Below, piece by piece: positions 11,262 through 22,767 of a stretch of DNA of 64,000 nt. How positions within the stretch are numbered: the stretch's first letter is position 1; each line of letters begins with the position of its first letter. The DNA is taken from NCBI GenBank assembly GCA_030867875.1, contig JAOWCC010001751.1:26838369-26902368 (forward strand). Reading direction: 5' to 3'. The position numbers and the translations under genes are program-made. Below the pieces are notes generated by a model. The model was not told where the DNA came from. It did no database searches and was given only the letters and a program-made list of their open reading frames with translations. Source of the stretch: Actinernus sp. WN-2022. Taxonomy: Eukaryota > Cnidaria > Anthozoa > Actiniaria > Actinernidae.

Positions 11262-13648
11262 CTCAGTTGAAGGTTCTAAGAGTATAATTAACGAACAAGG
11301 ATTGATAAATAGCCAAGGCAGCTCATCGTCTACAGAAAGTAGCTCCTCGCTAATTGATATTCTTATCACAAGCGATTTGCAAAAAATTGTTGCTTCCGGA
11401 GTTATACATCTGGGAATAAGTGATCACAGTTTAATTTTTGCCGTAAGAAAACTGATAGATTAGGCAAAAAATCGGTTAAAGTAGTACGCACCAGAAGTTT
11501 AAAAAAATTTAACGTAAACAACTTTCGTCATGACCTTGAATGCCAAAAATGGCTTCAACAAGATATTTTGTTGCTCAATACGGACCAAATTTGGGAAACG
11601 TGGAAAGCCATGTTTATGAACGTAGTTGATAAACATGCACCACTAAAAACCAAACGCGTTCGATCAACCAATAATTTACCTTGGGTAACAGTTGACATAA
11701 GAGAAGCCATGCGTGAAAGAGACAATATGAAACGAAAGTATGTTATAACAAAAGACAAAACTTACTGGACTAAATATACTACTTTGAGAAACAAAGTCAA
11801 TAAAACAATGAAGAATGCTAAACGTGATTTCTACAGCAGCGAATTAGAAAAAAACAAAGGCGATCCCAAGGGCACTTGGAGTACTATAAATAATATAATG
11901 GGGCGGAACAAAAAACATCAAGCTGTAAATGAAATTAAAATCAATGACACTACAATTAGTTCTCCCGCCGAAATCGCTGAACTCTTTAATGATCATTTTA
12001 TTGAGATCGGTCCAAGGCTTGCTGAGAATATCGCTAGCAATCCCACTGAATTTAAAGAATACATTAAGCAAGTACCATCCGTGTTTGAGTTTAATTATAC
12101 GAGTCAATCAAAAGTGCTCAAACTAATTGATAAATTATCTTCAAATAAAGCAACAGGACTTGACGGAATATCGGCCAGAATTTTGAAAGCTGCGGCACCA
12201 GTGATTTGTGAACCCTTGACTGTTCTGTTCAATATAATAATTGAGTCAGGACAATTCCCTTCTGACTGGAAAAAGGTCCGGGTCAGTCCTCTACACAAAA
12301 ATGGTTCAAGGAGTGACCTGGACAACTATAGGCCGATATCCATCCTTCCGGTTGTAAGTAAAGTTTTTGAGAGGATAATGTATGATCAATTGTACAATTA
12401 CTTTTCCACAAATAATTTATTAACAAACAAGCAGTTTGGCTTCCGACGACTGCATTCAACCATGACAGCTCTTTTAAATTCTACCAATTCGTGGTCAGTT
12501 AATATGGATCGAGGCCTATTTAACATCGTTATTTTCCTTGATCTAAAAAAAGCTTTCGACACCGTTGACCATGAATTATTATTACAAAAATTACAACTTT
12601 ACGGAGTTGTCGATAGCTCGCTTTCCTTATTGCGGTCCTATCTATCGGGAAGAATGCAGTCTTGCAGAGTACAAAATGCAAGATCTAGTGAGAAGATAAT
12701 TAGATGCGGTGTACCCCAGGAACAATCCTTGGGCCTTTATTATTTCTCACCTATATAAACGATCTGCCAAATTGCCTCGATACCTCGACACCATGCTTAT
12801 TTGCAGACGACACAAATGTGACAATTTGTGGCGCAGATATAGCCGATGTTGAATTAAGAGCAAATCGTGAATTAATTAATATTAATAACTGGCTACGAGC
12901 AAACAAATTGCATCTTAATGTTGCCAAAACTGAATTTATGATGATTGGTTCGAGACAACGCCTATCGGCTCTGACTGATGAAGAAATGCCTTATTTAAAA
13001 ATCGGAGACAAACTAATAAAAAAGGTATCGCAAAGCAAAACAGTTGGTGTCGTGGTAGACGAGCACTTAAGATGGGAGGATCACATAAATCATATATCAA
13101 AAAAGATCGTCTCAGGTCTAGGAGCTCTAAAGAGAATCAGAGCATTCGTGTCCCAAGATACACTAATCAAGGTATACGACTCTTTAATTCAAACGCACAT
13201 GGATTATTGTTGCGGGGTATGGGATACCTGCGGCAAAGTTCTCGCAGATAAACTTCAGAAATTTCAAAATAGAGCCGCTCGGCTTATTCTCAGGGCAGAT
13301 TATGATACAAGTACAAACGCACTTTTAAGTGTCTTGGAATGGGACAAATTAGATGAACGCAGAGCAAAACATAAAGCCATCGTAATGTTTAAGACCCAAA
13401 ATAGCCTGGCGCCAGCAAGCCTATGTGATTTATTCACTACTGTTGGAAGCTCTACCCACTATAATCTAAGGGGCCGTGATACGAGACTTTGTCTTCCGCA
13501 ACCAAAAACAGAATTTATGAAGAAACGTTTCTCGTATCACGACGGCGCCAAGACATGGAATGACCTTCCAACAGAATTACGTGAAATTAAATCACTAGGC
13601 TCTTTTAAAAACAAAATGAAAACAGTCGCAGTCCTAAATGACCAATGA
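11262..13648 (+). pseudogene. LINE ORF2: endonuclease C-terminus, RT and C-terminal domain
   Basis: The end of the AP-like endonuclease is visible in the first frame (SSSSLIDILITS and GISDHSLIF, the conserved SDH). A one-base shift near 11447 leads into the linker and RT frame (11568 onward). RT motifs in order: KATGLDGISARILK, YRPISILPVVSKVFER, QFGFRRLHSTMTALL, FLDLKKAFDTVDHE. A second one-base loss near 12720 breaks the GVPQGT-type motif, and the next frame carries ILGPLLFLTYINDL and the FADD catalytic motif at 12800-12811. The C-terminal domain ends in TWNDLP...FKNKMK and a stop at 13648. Two frameshifts and the missing start make it dead. Family known from homology; function as a polymerase is historical. 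Confidence 0.92.
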
Positions 13649-13857
13649 TGTTTTGAAAATTGATAATAGTATGTTGTAGTTTACATAATTTTAGGATATC
13701 ATATTATTAGTATAGTATATATATATTTATATTATTATTATTACATTGACAATTCTGTATTTTTATATATTTAATAGTAGTTAACACGGCTTCTATGTAA
13801 ATCAGTTTTTCTTATCTGTTAGAATTCCGTGTATAAATATTAATAAAGTTGAAGTAC
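11262..13857 (+). mobile_element. 5'-truncated L2-like LINE, copy 1
   Basis: A non-LTR retrotransposon starting inside the endonuclease domain. It continues through RT and the C-terminal region and ends in an AT-rich 3' region with AATATTAATAAAGTTGAAGT at about 13838-13857. The short end-repeat style and the ORF2 C-terminal block fit the L2/CR1 group. It is truncated at the left, against the ATATCG repeat field. On the right it abuts the N-terminal ORF1 region of copy 2. Confidence 0.85.
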
Positions 13858-13957
13858 TTTGGAAACCGAACCGTCTACTGAAACATCGTTGACTCAAGTA
13901 CCGGCCGATAACCAACAACCTGTGTGTGGATATAAGCGACGAACAAGATCAGTTCGC

Positions 13958-14496
13958 GGTAAGGGCCGCGATATATTCGAAATGCCCCGCTTAACGTACA
14001 ACGGACGTTTAGGGGGGAGGAGGGGATAAGGGCATGGACGTTAGTGTGAGGCATTTAGAACAAACACTTTTTCATCAATAGAAGTACACTTTTTAATCAA
14101 ACGTTTCTAATCAGCTAGATCTACATTAGAGTGCAATTTCTGACGAATTTCACGGAAATTTCAACAAGGTCTTTTGATTAGAAGTATCATGAAATACCTC
14201 AAACCTCCAGGTAAGTGAAACTCAGTTTTATAGTCGTGTCCGAATGGGTATTTTAGTCAAGATCCGAAATGAGCTCGTACGGGAATTCGAGGTACTGACT
14301 GACTGTGCAGTTGCAGCTATTAAAGCTTGTTTTATACTTTGTTTATAAGTGAACTCCCGTGTATTTTATTACTGTTTTCCTGACCTAAAAAAAGCATAAA
14401 ACAATGGGTGGACGTTAAGGGGGAGGGGGGGAGGGGGTCTGACCTTAACGGTTGTACGTTAAGCGGGGCATTTCGAATATGTCGACGGCCCCTACC
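13958..14496. mobile_element. 539-bp MITE inside LINE ORF1
   Basis: The ends GGTAAGGGCCG...ATATTCGAAATGCCCCGCTT and the right-end complement (AAGCGGGGCATTTCGAATAT...CCCTACC) form inverted repeats of about 45 bp (13958-14002 with 14451-14496). Two G-rich blocks (GGGGGGAGGAGGGG and GGGGGAGGGGGGGAG) lie just inside the ends. The flanking ORF1 reads N-terminal (ETEPSTETSL...) before it and SAP-like after it. No clean target duplication is seen. Confidence 0.75.
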
Positions 14497-14543
14497 AGAG
14501 TCTTCTGATCTACTAACTCACCTGGCCCCGCCTCAACGGCAGA

Positions 14544-15767
14544 CTGATTTCATCTTTGAAAAATGATGAAATAAAACAAGAATTAGAAAAGCGAGGCCTG
14601 AAAAAGACCGGAAAAAATCTACTTTATTAGAGTGATTCAGTGCGGCCATTAACAACGACAGTGAAGATGAATATTCACACCCTAGCGTGGATACTTTGTC
14701 AGGCTAATCAAAGTTCCCAATGCTATTGTAAGGCCCTAGAATCTAAACTAAAAGAGACAACCCAAAGTCTACTAAACGAAATTGACCACCTAAGAATTGA
14801 ATTCTTATCCCGAGACGATGTAAATTTCCCGCCAAAAGGACAATCAACAGCCTCTACTGTTAAACTACAAAAGGAAAACGAAGATCTTAAACAAAAACTC
14901 TGTGAATCTGATATCCGTTACGAGAAGTTACAGGTAGAAGCAAAACGAATCCATGACGAAAATAAGAGCCTGATGACCGCTCTACGACTTCTAAACAACG
15001 AGATCTCCAGCGTAAATAATAGTAGAGAAACCAGTGAAAATACAGAGTGTGAAAATAAACCAGAACCAGCTAATGAAGACCTTTGCTGGATAAAACAAAC
15101 AACAAACAAAAGAGGGAAAAAACAAAGAACGAGACCATCAACGCCGCGCAGTGAAAACCAAACTGCGGCGGAGGGAGCTCAACAGCAACCTAGGACTTCG
15201 ATCTCCCAGCAAAATTTGCCATCCCGTTCTTCTCAGTCAGCGCCTAAAGACATCCCAGCCAAGTCACCTAGTACCATCTTCATCGCTGGTGACTCCGTAG
15301 TCAAGAATATCGAAGGGTGGAAAATGTCGCGCACTCATAAAGTAAAAGTCCACTCATTTCCCGGGTGTACTACCCAAGATATGTCGGACCACATAAAGCC
15401 CCTCCTTCGAAGGAAACCAAATGAAATAATTATCCACGTTGGCACAAATAGTATCAGCTTGCCGGACGTTTCGCCAAGATCGTGTGCTGAAGAAATCGCA
15501 GACCTGGCCAACTACATCGCAAGAAAGTTCCCATGTACAAAAATCAACATCTCAGGTCTAATTACGCGAACCGATCTCGATGGGGTATCCAGAAAAATAA
15601 CAGAAGCAAACAAAATCTTACTCAAATTCTGCAAGCAGAACAAATGGCCCTTCCTTCCAAACTCAAACATCTTGAATGAACATCTCAACCGAAGCGGGCT
15701 GCACCTGTCTAAAGAGGGAACCTCTCAACTAGTCCGTAATTTCATCGATTGCATTAGAAATAAATAG
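14544..15767 (+). pseudogene. LINE ORF1 protein: SAP-like, coiled coil, SGNH esterase
   Basis: ORF1 products of L2/CR1 LINEs bind the element RNA, and many carry an esterase-like domain. Here a SAP-like helix (LKNDEIKQELEKRGLKKTGK, 14556-14615) is followed by an in-frame TAG at 14628. The open part from 14640 has heptad-rich coiled coils (about residues 30-60 and 75-125) and a basic, Gln/Ser-rich linker (150-205). A C-terminal SGNH-hydrolase fold then shows GDSVV (block I, about 15288), HVGTNS (block III, about 15435) and SGLHLS (final His, about 15695). ORF1 stops at TAG 15765-15767. The ORF1 N-terminus lies across the MITE at 13862-13957. Apart from the early stop it is well preserved. Start codon unknown. 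Confidence 0.85.
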
Positions 15768-16009
15768 GTCATTGAGCGATGTGCACCTGATTCACCTTTA
15801 TCTAGTACACCAACATGTAAAGGCGACTTCAGTAATGACGGTAAGCCCCTTGATTTCTCCTTGAAATTTGGTCGAGGTTTCACTATGGCTCTGCTTAATA
15901 TAAATAACCTATTGGCCCATATTGATGAACTTAAAATATTTATGAGTACAGCTAAAATTGACGTGCTAGCAATAAATGAAACTAAACTAGATTCATCTAT
16001 TAATAGTAA

Positions 16010-17813
16010 CAAGAGCCCATCTGGGCTTTCACTCGGGCCACATGAGATTGAAGATGAAATACACTTTCATTTGAAATCCTCTTAGTAATAACCAAAGGGA
16101 AGAATTATTAGCTGAATTTAGCAGTCTTTAGGAGTGGCCGGTAGCGCGGTGACTTTCATTCTCTGCTCCCCTAGTATATATGTAATTTAATAGTTTTGTT
16201 TTTCTCGTATGTTGACCTTTTAATTTCAACACTACTTATTCGTTTAACACACTGCATTTGAGCAGGCATATATATTCATTGTTTTGAACCCGAGAATTAA
16301 CCGTACTACCGTACTCATGGTCCCTTTCTTTAGTAGTGGGGTTGTCGGTCAGGTGATTGTAAACTCTCGTCATTTAGCACAGAAAATGTATTCTGATGAA
16401 TAGGGATCGGGTTATCATGTAAGAAAGATGGCTCTTGAACAAGCTGATTCGTTGCTAAAGCTTCAGTAGGTTGGGTAGTCTCGGAACACTGGAGACCTTG
16501 GTCTTTCATTGTCTTCTTTTTTGTATTCTTGATTGTTTTTTTAAAGTTCGAAAGTTATATCCGCTTTGAACTCGCCATTTTCAACTTCTAGGTCAATAAT
16601 ATATTCGTGATGACAGCATCTTGATTTCGGTCTTGTATATATTATCTTGCTGCACTAATGTGTCTTCCAAATGACTGAGTTTGGTTTCTTGATTCGTGTT
16701 TTGATGTGACGAGAGTAAGAATTCATTACGCATATCAGTTAGGTCAGCCTCCATGTTACAAATCAAGGTCATTAAAGCAGCGAGAGAGTTCTTATTGCGG
16801 GCTAACAATCCTCGTGAAGAATCTAAAGAATTCCGTCTCTTCCGGTTTGAATTTGACTCATGTGTATGTTGCTTTTGGAGTTTCAAGGATATGTTGATCC
16901 AAAACTACAGGCTCTTGGGGATTTTCATTGACTTGCAATTGTGAACTTGCAGGCTCTGTAATTTGTTTTGTTTTCTTAGTATAACATAAAGTGTTGAACA
17001 TGTTCATGTTCTCAAGCATGTCGCGCGTGACTGACCTCTGTTTCTTCATTCATTAGGTGCTCTACTTTCATCTGTAATCTGGGAAACTCAATCTTTGCTC
17101 ATGCCTTGGCACATAACTATTCCAGACCTGTTGTTAAGTAGACGTGGATGATTATAAGTAAAATCCTTCGACAGCTTGTACCGTTTCCGCTTGGTCAATA
17201 TCCTCGCTGGAACGAAATAACTTGATCTCAATACTCTCTGATCCAACTTACGGTAAATTTAAATCTCTCACAGTTTTTAAGAGACTCATAATATTGGTCT
17301 TGAAGTGCCTTCACCCAAAATAAGATGTTCTCCTCGGATGTTTTAAATGCAGCACAGCGAGCCGATGGCTTATAGATTCCAATATCTATTTCTTGGAATT
17401 TTAGCTTTCCGGATCCTGGCCCCTTCACTGGCTTCAGGTCGTCGTACGTGTCGTATATAAAATCACTGGCCATCTGGGTAAAAAACGCGGTCCTTCGGCT
17501 CCGACAATAGCGCCAGTTGAAATATCCTGAGCCTGTTGGAAGGCTTTCGCACGAGTGAAGTTAAATAAAACATTAAACTGGCTTACATTTGAGAGATGAG
17601 ACTCCAAATTAGAGAGAAAGTTCCTCGCGGGTCCTCCGCCATCTTGCTTTACTGTATTAAATTAACCTGGCGATTGTTGCGTGACCAGCACAGTGCAATC
17701 TGATTGGTGTGAATTTGACCTTTAACGCATGCGCAGAAATTTTGCGACACCCAACAACAACAAAAACAAAAACAAACAAAAAATTAAGACTCGGTGCTGC
17801 CACAGGCAGCCCG
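16010..17813. mobile_element. 1804-bp insert in the LINE endonuclease, AGTAA duplication
   Basis: AGTAA flanks the insert (16005-16009 and 17814-17818). Removing it with one AGTAA rejoins the endonuclease frame exactly, so the borders are firm. The left end has a hairpin AGCCCATCTGGGCT (about 16013-16026). The right end has ACTCGGTGCTGCC / GGCAGCCCGAGT folding on itself (about 17789-17816). ACTCGGGC occurs inside the left end and, inverted, at the right end. There is no long TIR and no recognisable transposase. Hairpins close to both ends and a 5-bp duplication do not fit a family I can name. It carries minus-strand gene pieces. Confidence 0.8.
16593..17654 (-). pseudogene. Unrecognised multi-exon-like gene pieces inside the insert
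   Basis: Read on the minus strand, a start in a strong context (AAGATGGCGGAGG, near 17650) is followed by a short frame and a donor-like GTAAGC. Next comes an acceptor-like tract TTTTTTACCCAG just before a second frame (17473 to about 17252). That frame encodes a mixed, hydrophilic 74-residue segment with an aromatic FWVKALQDQY helix near its end, and ends at a good donor, GTAAGT. Further down are a Lys/Gln-rich frame (17049-16858) and a leucine-heptad frame (16886-16593) that looks like coiled coil. The pieces are not all in phase. The helix end is vaguely like the last helix of a PH domain, but I do not claim it. It could be a captured host gene or an accessory protein of the element. Confidence 0.4.
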
Positions 17814-18828
17814 AGTAATGAGGTATATATACCAGGATTTGAAATAATACGTAGAGATCGACCTTGTTAATGGCAGAAACGGCGGTGGAGTATGTTTTTA
17901 TGCACGAAGTCATATCACATACAACATTCGGGAAGACCTAAACCTCGATTCGCTTGAGTGTCTGTCAATTGAAATTATAAAGCCAAGATCTAAACCGTTT
18001 TTGATAAGTACCTGGTATAGACCACCACAATCACCATCTAGTTTGTTCCAGTTTTTTGACATTTTAGTTGGAAAAATAGATAGTGAAAACATAGAGTTTC
18101 ACCTTCTTGGTGATTTAAATTGTAACCTACTGTCTGAAAGTCTTGAGGGTAATTCAACCAAACTTTTGGATATATGTGATGTGTATGGATTGATCACTGA
18201 CCCCACACGAATTACGTCAACATCCAATACTCTAATTGACGTTTATTTAACAAGATAAAGTTACAAACTCTGGTGTCCATGAAATTGGAATTAGTGATCA
18301 CTTTTTAATATACTCGGTACGTAAATCAAATCACTCCATTCCAGGTTATCAGCGCACCATTAAAATGCGTCAGTTTAAACATTTTGATGATAACGAATTC
18401 CTAAACGACTAAGAACAGGCGCACTGGGACGATCTTGACAATTACGAAAACCCCAATAAAATGTGGGAAAAATGGAAACAATGTTTTATTGGCGTAATGG
18501 ATAAACACACCCCATATAAAACTAAACGAATACGTAATAAAAGATCGCCATGGATTACAAGTGAATTGATTAAGAAAATGTACCTGAGGGACAATTTAAA
18601 GAGTAAAGCCCACAAAAATAACAATCAGTCCCTATGGGCGGAATATAAAAGAGCGAGGAATGATGTCAACAACTCGATTCGTGCTGCCAAAAGCAGCTAT
18701 TACAAACGATGTATTGACGAATCTGACAAACAAAACAAAGATCCACGGCAAACATGGAAGATAATAAATGAATTAACTTGTCGATAAATTAAGTCCCGTG
18801 GATTGGTAAATGAAATCAAGTATGAGTA

Positions 18829-19803
18829 GCCTAAATTGATGACTGGATGGTTAACAACCGGCTACGATTGAATGATGACAAGACTGAGCTTATTGTTTTG
18901 AGCTCCCGGTTTAAACCACGACCAAGTATTACATCTGTTGAAGTGGGTGATGATACGATCAGACACCGGTCTACTGTTCGCAACCTGGGCGTTATACTTG
19001 ATGAGTCCATGTCCCACGGAGATCATGTCAGTAGCATATGTAAATCTGGACACTATCACCTTAGGAATATAGGGAAAATTAGGAAATACCTTGATGAAAA
19101 ATCAACTGAAACTCTTATACATGCGTTCGTTACTGCAAAACTAGATTATTGTAATTCACTTCTTCATGGACTCACTAAGCATCAATTAGATAGAATGCAG
19201 TCAGTATTAAATACAGCTGCTCGCATCGTTACACTTACACGTAAATATGATCACATAACCCCAGTTCTAATTAGATTGCACTGGCTGCCAGTCTCACAGC
19301 GCATAATTTTTAAGGTTTTACTATTAGTTTATAAGGCCCTTAATGGCCTATCGCCACAATATATTACAGAACTACTCAAATATCGCCCTAATGTTCGCAC
19401 GCTGCGCTCTACTGAACAGAAATTATTAGTCATTCCTAAGTCACGCACAGTCTCATATGGTGACAGAGCTTTTTCTGTAGTGGGTCCAAAAGTCTGGAAT
19501 ACATTACCGTTATCAATCCGCCTCTCACCAAATGTAGATATTTTTAAAAAGTCACTAAAGACACATCTTTTTAAACTAGCCTATAATTGATGTACAATAT
19601 TTTAATTTGATTTGATTTTAATTTCTTACGTCATTGTCCATAGGGAAAATTTTTAGGTTGATTATTTTTAAAAATATTGTAAATAGGTTATTTCATTTTA
19701 GTTTTAATTATTCAATTCTTTATATAATATTCAATGTAAAGCGCCATGAAAAATTAGTTGATATGGCGCTATATAAATAAACTTATTATTATTATTATTA
19801 TAA
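18829..19803 (+). mobile_element. 5'-truncated CR1-like LINE
   Basis: Starts in the C-terminal part of ORF2 (after the RT thumb) and ends in a (TTA)n tail at 19786-19803. The 3' UTR has GTAAAGCGCCATG and TGGCGCTATATAAATAAA, the CR1-style end seen in many invertebrates. It interrupts the RT linker of LINE copy 2. A few codons of the host LINE seem lost at the junction, and no target duplication is clear. Confidence 0.85.
18847..19590 (+). pseudogene. CR1-like ORF2 C-terminal domain
   Basis: A clean 247-codon frame without stops: NRLRLNDDKTELIVLSSR, then VRNLGVILDESMSHGDH, then LDYCNSLLHGL, AARIVTLT, LHWLPVSQRIIFKVLLLVYK, and VGPKVWNTLPLSIR near the end. These are the standard C-terminal blocks of CR1/jockey ORF2 downstream of the catalytic RT motifs. 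It lacks endonuclease and RT catalysis because of 5' truncation at insertion. The open frame suggests it is younger than the LINE it sits in. Confidence 0.9.
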
Positions 19804-21451
19804 ATACGGCAGCTGGCATTTCGGAGGCATTTAATAACCATTTTACAAATGTCGGACCGAACCTAGCCAGCAGTATTCCTCATTCATTAGTTCCTCCCGA
19901 ACAGTTTCTCACACCTACGGAGAAAACATTCTCACTTCAACTCACAAATAGCAAAACAGTATACAACTCATTGAGTCAGTTATCCCCTAAAAAAGCTACT
20001 GGATTAGATGATATTCCATGCAAATTACTAAAACTAGCAGCAGAGATTATTGCGCCTTCTTTGACGAAAATATTTAATTGTTCTATCCAAACAAATATTG
20101 TTCCTGCGGAGTGGAAACTTGCCCGAGTTACCCCAAATTTTAAAAACGGGACCAAAACGGATGTTAACAATTATCGCCCAATCTCTGTCGTTCCTGCTGT
20201 GGCCAAAGTATTCGAAAAAATAATATATGACCAGCTTTATAAATTTCTTAACGATAACCATTTGTTATCAGACTGTCAATCTGGCTTTCGATCCCTTCAC
20301 AGTACTATGACAGCATTACTTGAAGCTACCAACAATTGGTCTATGAATATTGATCGAGGTCTCTTAAATGGTACCATCTTTATTGATCTAAAGAAAGCTT
20401 TCGATACCATAGACCACGACATTCTTCTAAGGAAACTGAGAAACTATGGTATGGTTCAGCCTACTCTAGACTGGTTCCAATCTTACTTATTCGATCGTAC
20501 CCAAAAATGCCTCGTAAATGGTCACATATCGAATACTAGCCACTTATCTTATGGTATTCCCCAAGGAACAATGTTAGGCCCTCTACTATTTCTAATATAC
20601 ATTAATGATTTGCCGAACTGTTTAACCACCGCCTCCCCCAGAATGTATGCAGACGACACTAGTATAACTGTCGCAGCAGCCACTAATGAGGAACTTCAGA
20701 TCCTTATAAATAATGTATTAGACAAAATCAGTGTTTGGCTTAGAGCAAATAAACTCAGTTTAAATGTCAAAAAAAACTGAATTCATGATAATTGGTTCCC
20801 GGCAAAGACTTGCGACACAGGTTCAAAATCCAATTCATATACAAATTGGGGATGAAAGTATTAATCGAGTACCCAACACTAAGACACTATGTGTTATTGT
20901 TGATGAAAATCTCTCATGGAGAGAGCATGTAAATAAACTTACTAAGAAAATATCTGCAGGTTTGGGTGCCCTTAAAAGAATTCGGTACTTAATAAATGAA
21001 AACACAAGTATAAAAAATTATCAGACGATAGTAGAGCCGTACTTCGATTATTGTAGTTCCGTATGGGATGGATTAAGCCAAGAACTTTGTGATAAGCTAC
21101 AAAGGTTACAGCACCGTGCAGCGAGAATCATCACTCAATCAGATTACGATACAACTAGTTCTCAATCCCTTCTTAACAAACTTGGCTGGGATACATTGAT
21201 AAATAGACGGAAAAAGCAGAAAGCTGTACTAATGTTCAAAATATTAAATGAAATGTCTCCCAAATACCTAAAAGACCTGATTGAAGATCACTGCTGTCAA
21301 TAAATAAATATGGCAGTATTTCTGTAACAGGCCGGGGGTTATGTGCCGCCCCAAAGGGTATGGTTTTCGAGCTGTTTTAGTCTGAAATATAGGGTCATAC
21401 ATTTCGCATTTTTAGTCTGGCATAGGGAATGATGTTGACAGAACCCAGTTC

Positions 21452-22152
21452 GATTAAATTTAATGTTGTGGGTTGAACCCACACCGAATGATAATATAAG
21501 CAATCTCACGTATGAAGACAGTCATAAAGATATATTTAATTTCTTTCACGATCTCCTTATCCCTTCCCAGGATCCTAACCCCTTTCAGAATTATCCCTCT
21601 CTAAGTTGAATTTGTCTAATTAATATATCTTACTTTCGATTCCCCGCCGCGAGTTTTGAACCCAATGCCTTCAAGTGTGCAAGACCAGAACTTTACCAAT
21701 GAGTCACAGAAACTTGCAATGGAACGACTCTCAATTTTAAAAATAATAATCCTAACCCGTACCATAAACCTAACCCATAACCGTCAGTAAACAAGTTCCC
21801 AGGTAAACGACACGCACCTTGAGCTAGCCAGGGTTCACAGGTAAACAACGGCGGGTGTAAAGTACAGGTCACTTTACAGGTCAGGTCACAGGTCAGGTCA
21901 CTTCTTGTTTACCTGTGAACCCTAGCTCTAGGTGAGTGAGAGCCCGTCGTTTACCTGTGACCTCGTCCGATAGTTAGGGTTAGGTTTGTGGTTTAGGTTA
22001 GGATTTGTCTTAGAATTATCAACCTGACCTGTGACCTGTACTTTACACCCACCGATTAAACAACGCGTTCTGACTGTAATGGGAGCACATTTTTGTGAGA
22101 TGGCTTAGATTATAATTTGGTCAGGGTTCAACCCACAACATTAAATTTAATG
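21452..22152. mobile_element. 701-bp element with 29-bp inverted ends and inner foldback
   Basis: ATTAAATTTAATGTTGTGGG...GAACCC at 21452-21480 is mirrored at 22124-22152 with one mismatch. Inside, 21744-21875 and about 21900-22050 form an imperfect foldback: CCATAAACCTAACCC against GGGTTAGGTTTGTGG, and AGGGTTCACAGGTAAACAA against TTGTTTACCTGTGAACCCT. The centre repeats CAGGTCAGGTCA. No coding frame. Confidence 0.7.
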
Positions 22153-22767
22153 TGATGGATTCAACCCATTTAATGTTTGCGAGTCAGGTGTGCCTAAAGG
22201 CTATATTTCTTCAATTTACGACTTGCAAAAACAGATCAGTGAATGCAATTACGGGAGCGCCGTATTACATGGTTCAAAATAACGAACCAGTTTTTATTCC
22301 ATGATCATTATAATCACGCATCATCCGGCCATTGTTACCCCCACAGACCAAAATCTAATTTTTCTGATTTGAGCTTTTGTATTACCTTCAAACGTATCTG
22401 AAATTACTTTTAAAAGAGACAATACTATCTTGAGCAAATTTGTTTGATTTTGACTTGGTTCGGACAAGCTTTTGCATGATTCAAACAAGACTCTTTGCAC
22501 GCCTTTGGATATGGAACCCCAAATTTGAAATTCTAATTGAAGAGCACAAACGGACCTCTCATGTTAGAATGCTAGATTTTTAAGGTTTAAAATTAAACAA
22601 GCTATAAAAAATATTGAATAGAGGGAAGATAGTTGTTCATTAATTACTACCAATAGTATTTTATGACTGTTTACGACTCGCCGTACTCTGAAGTTTAACA
22701 TAGATTTATGTTTTATTTGAATGTCGCGTGATAAGCAATCAATTGCTGGTTTTCACTGAATTCCCAG

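Larger units (their letters stand above)
13862..21303 (+). mobile_element. Long L2-like LINE, copy 2, with three nested insertions
   Basis: This copy keeps both ORFs: an ORF1 with SAP-like, coiled-coil and SGNH-hydrolase regions, and an ORF2 with endonuclease and RT. It is interrupted by a MITE (13958-14496), a 1804-bp element (16010-17813) and a truncated CR1 (about 18829-19803). The 3' end is missing. The frame stops at 21303 before the usual TxxWNxLP block, and no 3' tail follows. It is related to copy 1 in RT but clearly another subfamily, so the two are not duplicates. Confidence 0.85.
15768..21303 (+). pseudogene. LINE ORF2: endonuclease, RT, truncated C-terminus
   Basis: The frame is open directly after the ORF1 stop and in the same phase. 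The endonuclease starts near 15885 with MALLNINNLLAHIDELK and has the catalytic-type NETKLD. It is split by the insert at 16010-17813, then continues with GGGVCFYARSH, STWYRPP, GDLNCN and TLIDVYLT. A frameshift near 18255 leads to GISDHFLIY, and a TAA stands at 18410-18412. The RT linker (18461-18787) is cut by a CR1. RT resumes at about 19800 with KATGLDDIPCKLLK, NYRPISVVPAVAKVFEK, FIDLKKAFDTIDHD and the catalytic YADD at 20646-20657. An eight-A run at 20769-20776 shifts the frame, and the last block (20764-21303) ends early. Dead copy, but RT catalytic residues survive. Confidence 0.9.

Noticed and set aside
16010..17813. Helitron
   Set aside because: The end hairpins are suggestive, but there is no CTRR terminus next to a hairpin, and a 5-bp AGTAA duplication argues against rolling-circle insertion.
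21744..21785. Telomere-like CCTAACCC repeats
   Set aside because: Only two or three imperfect copies, mirrored within a foldback. Not a telomeric tract.
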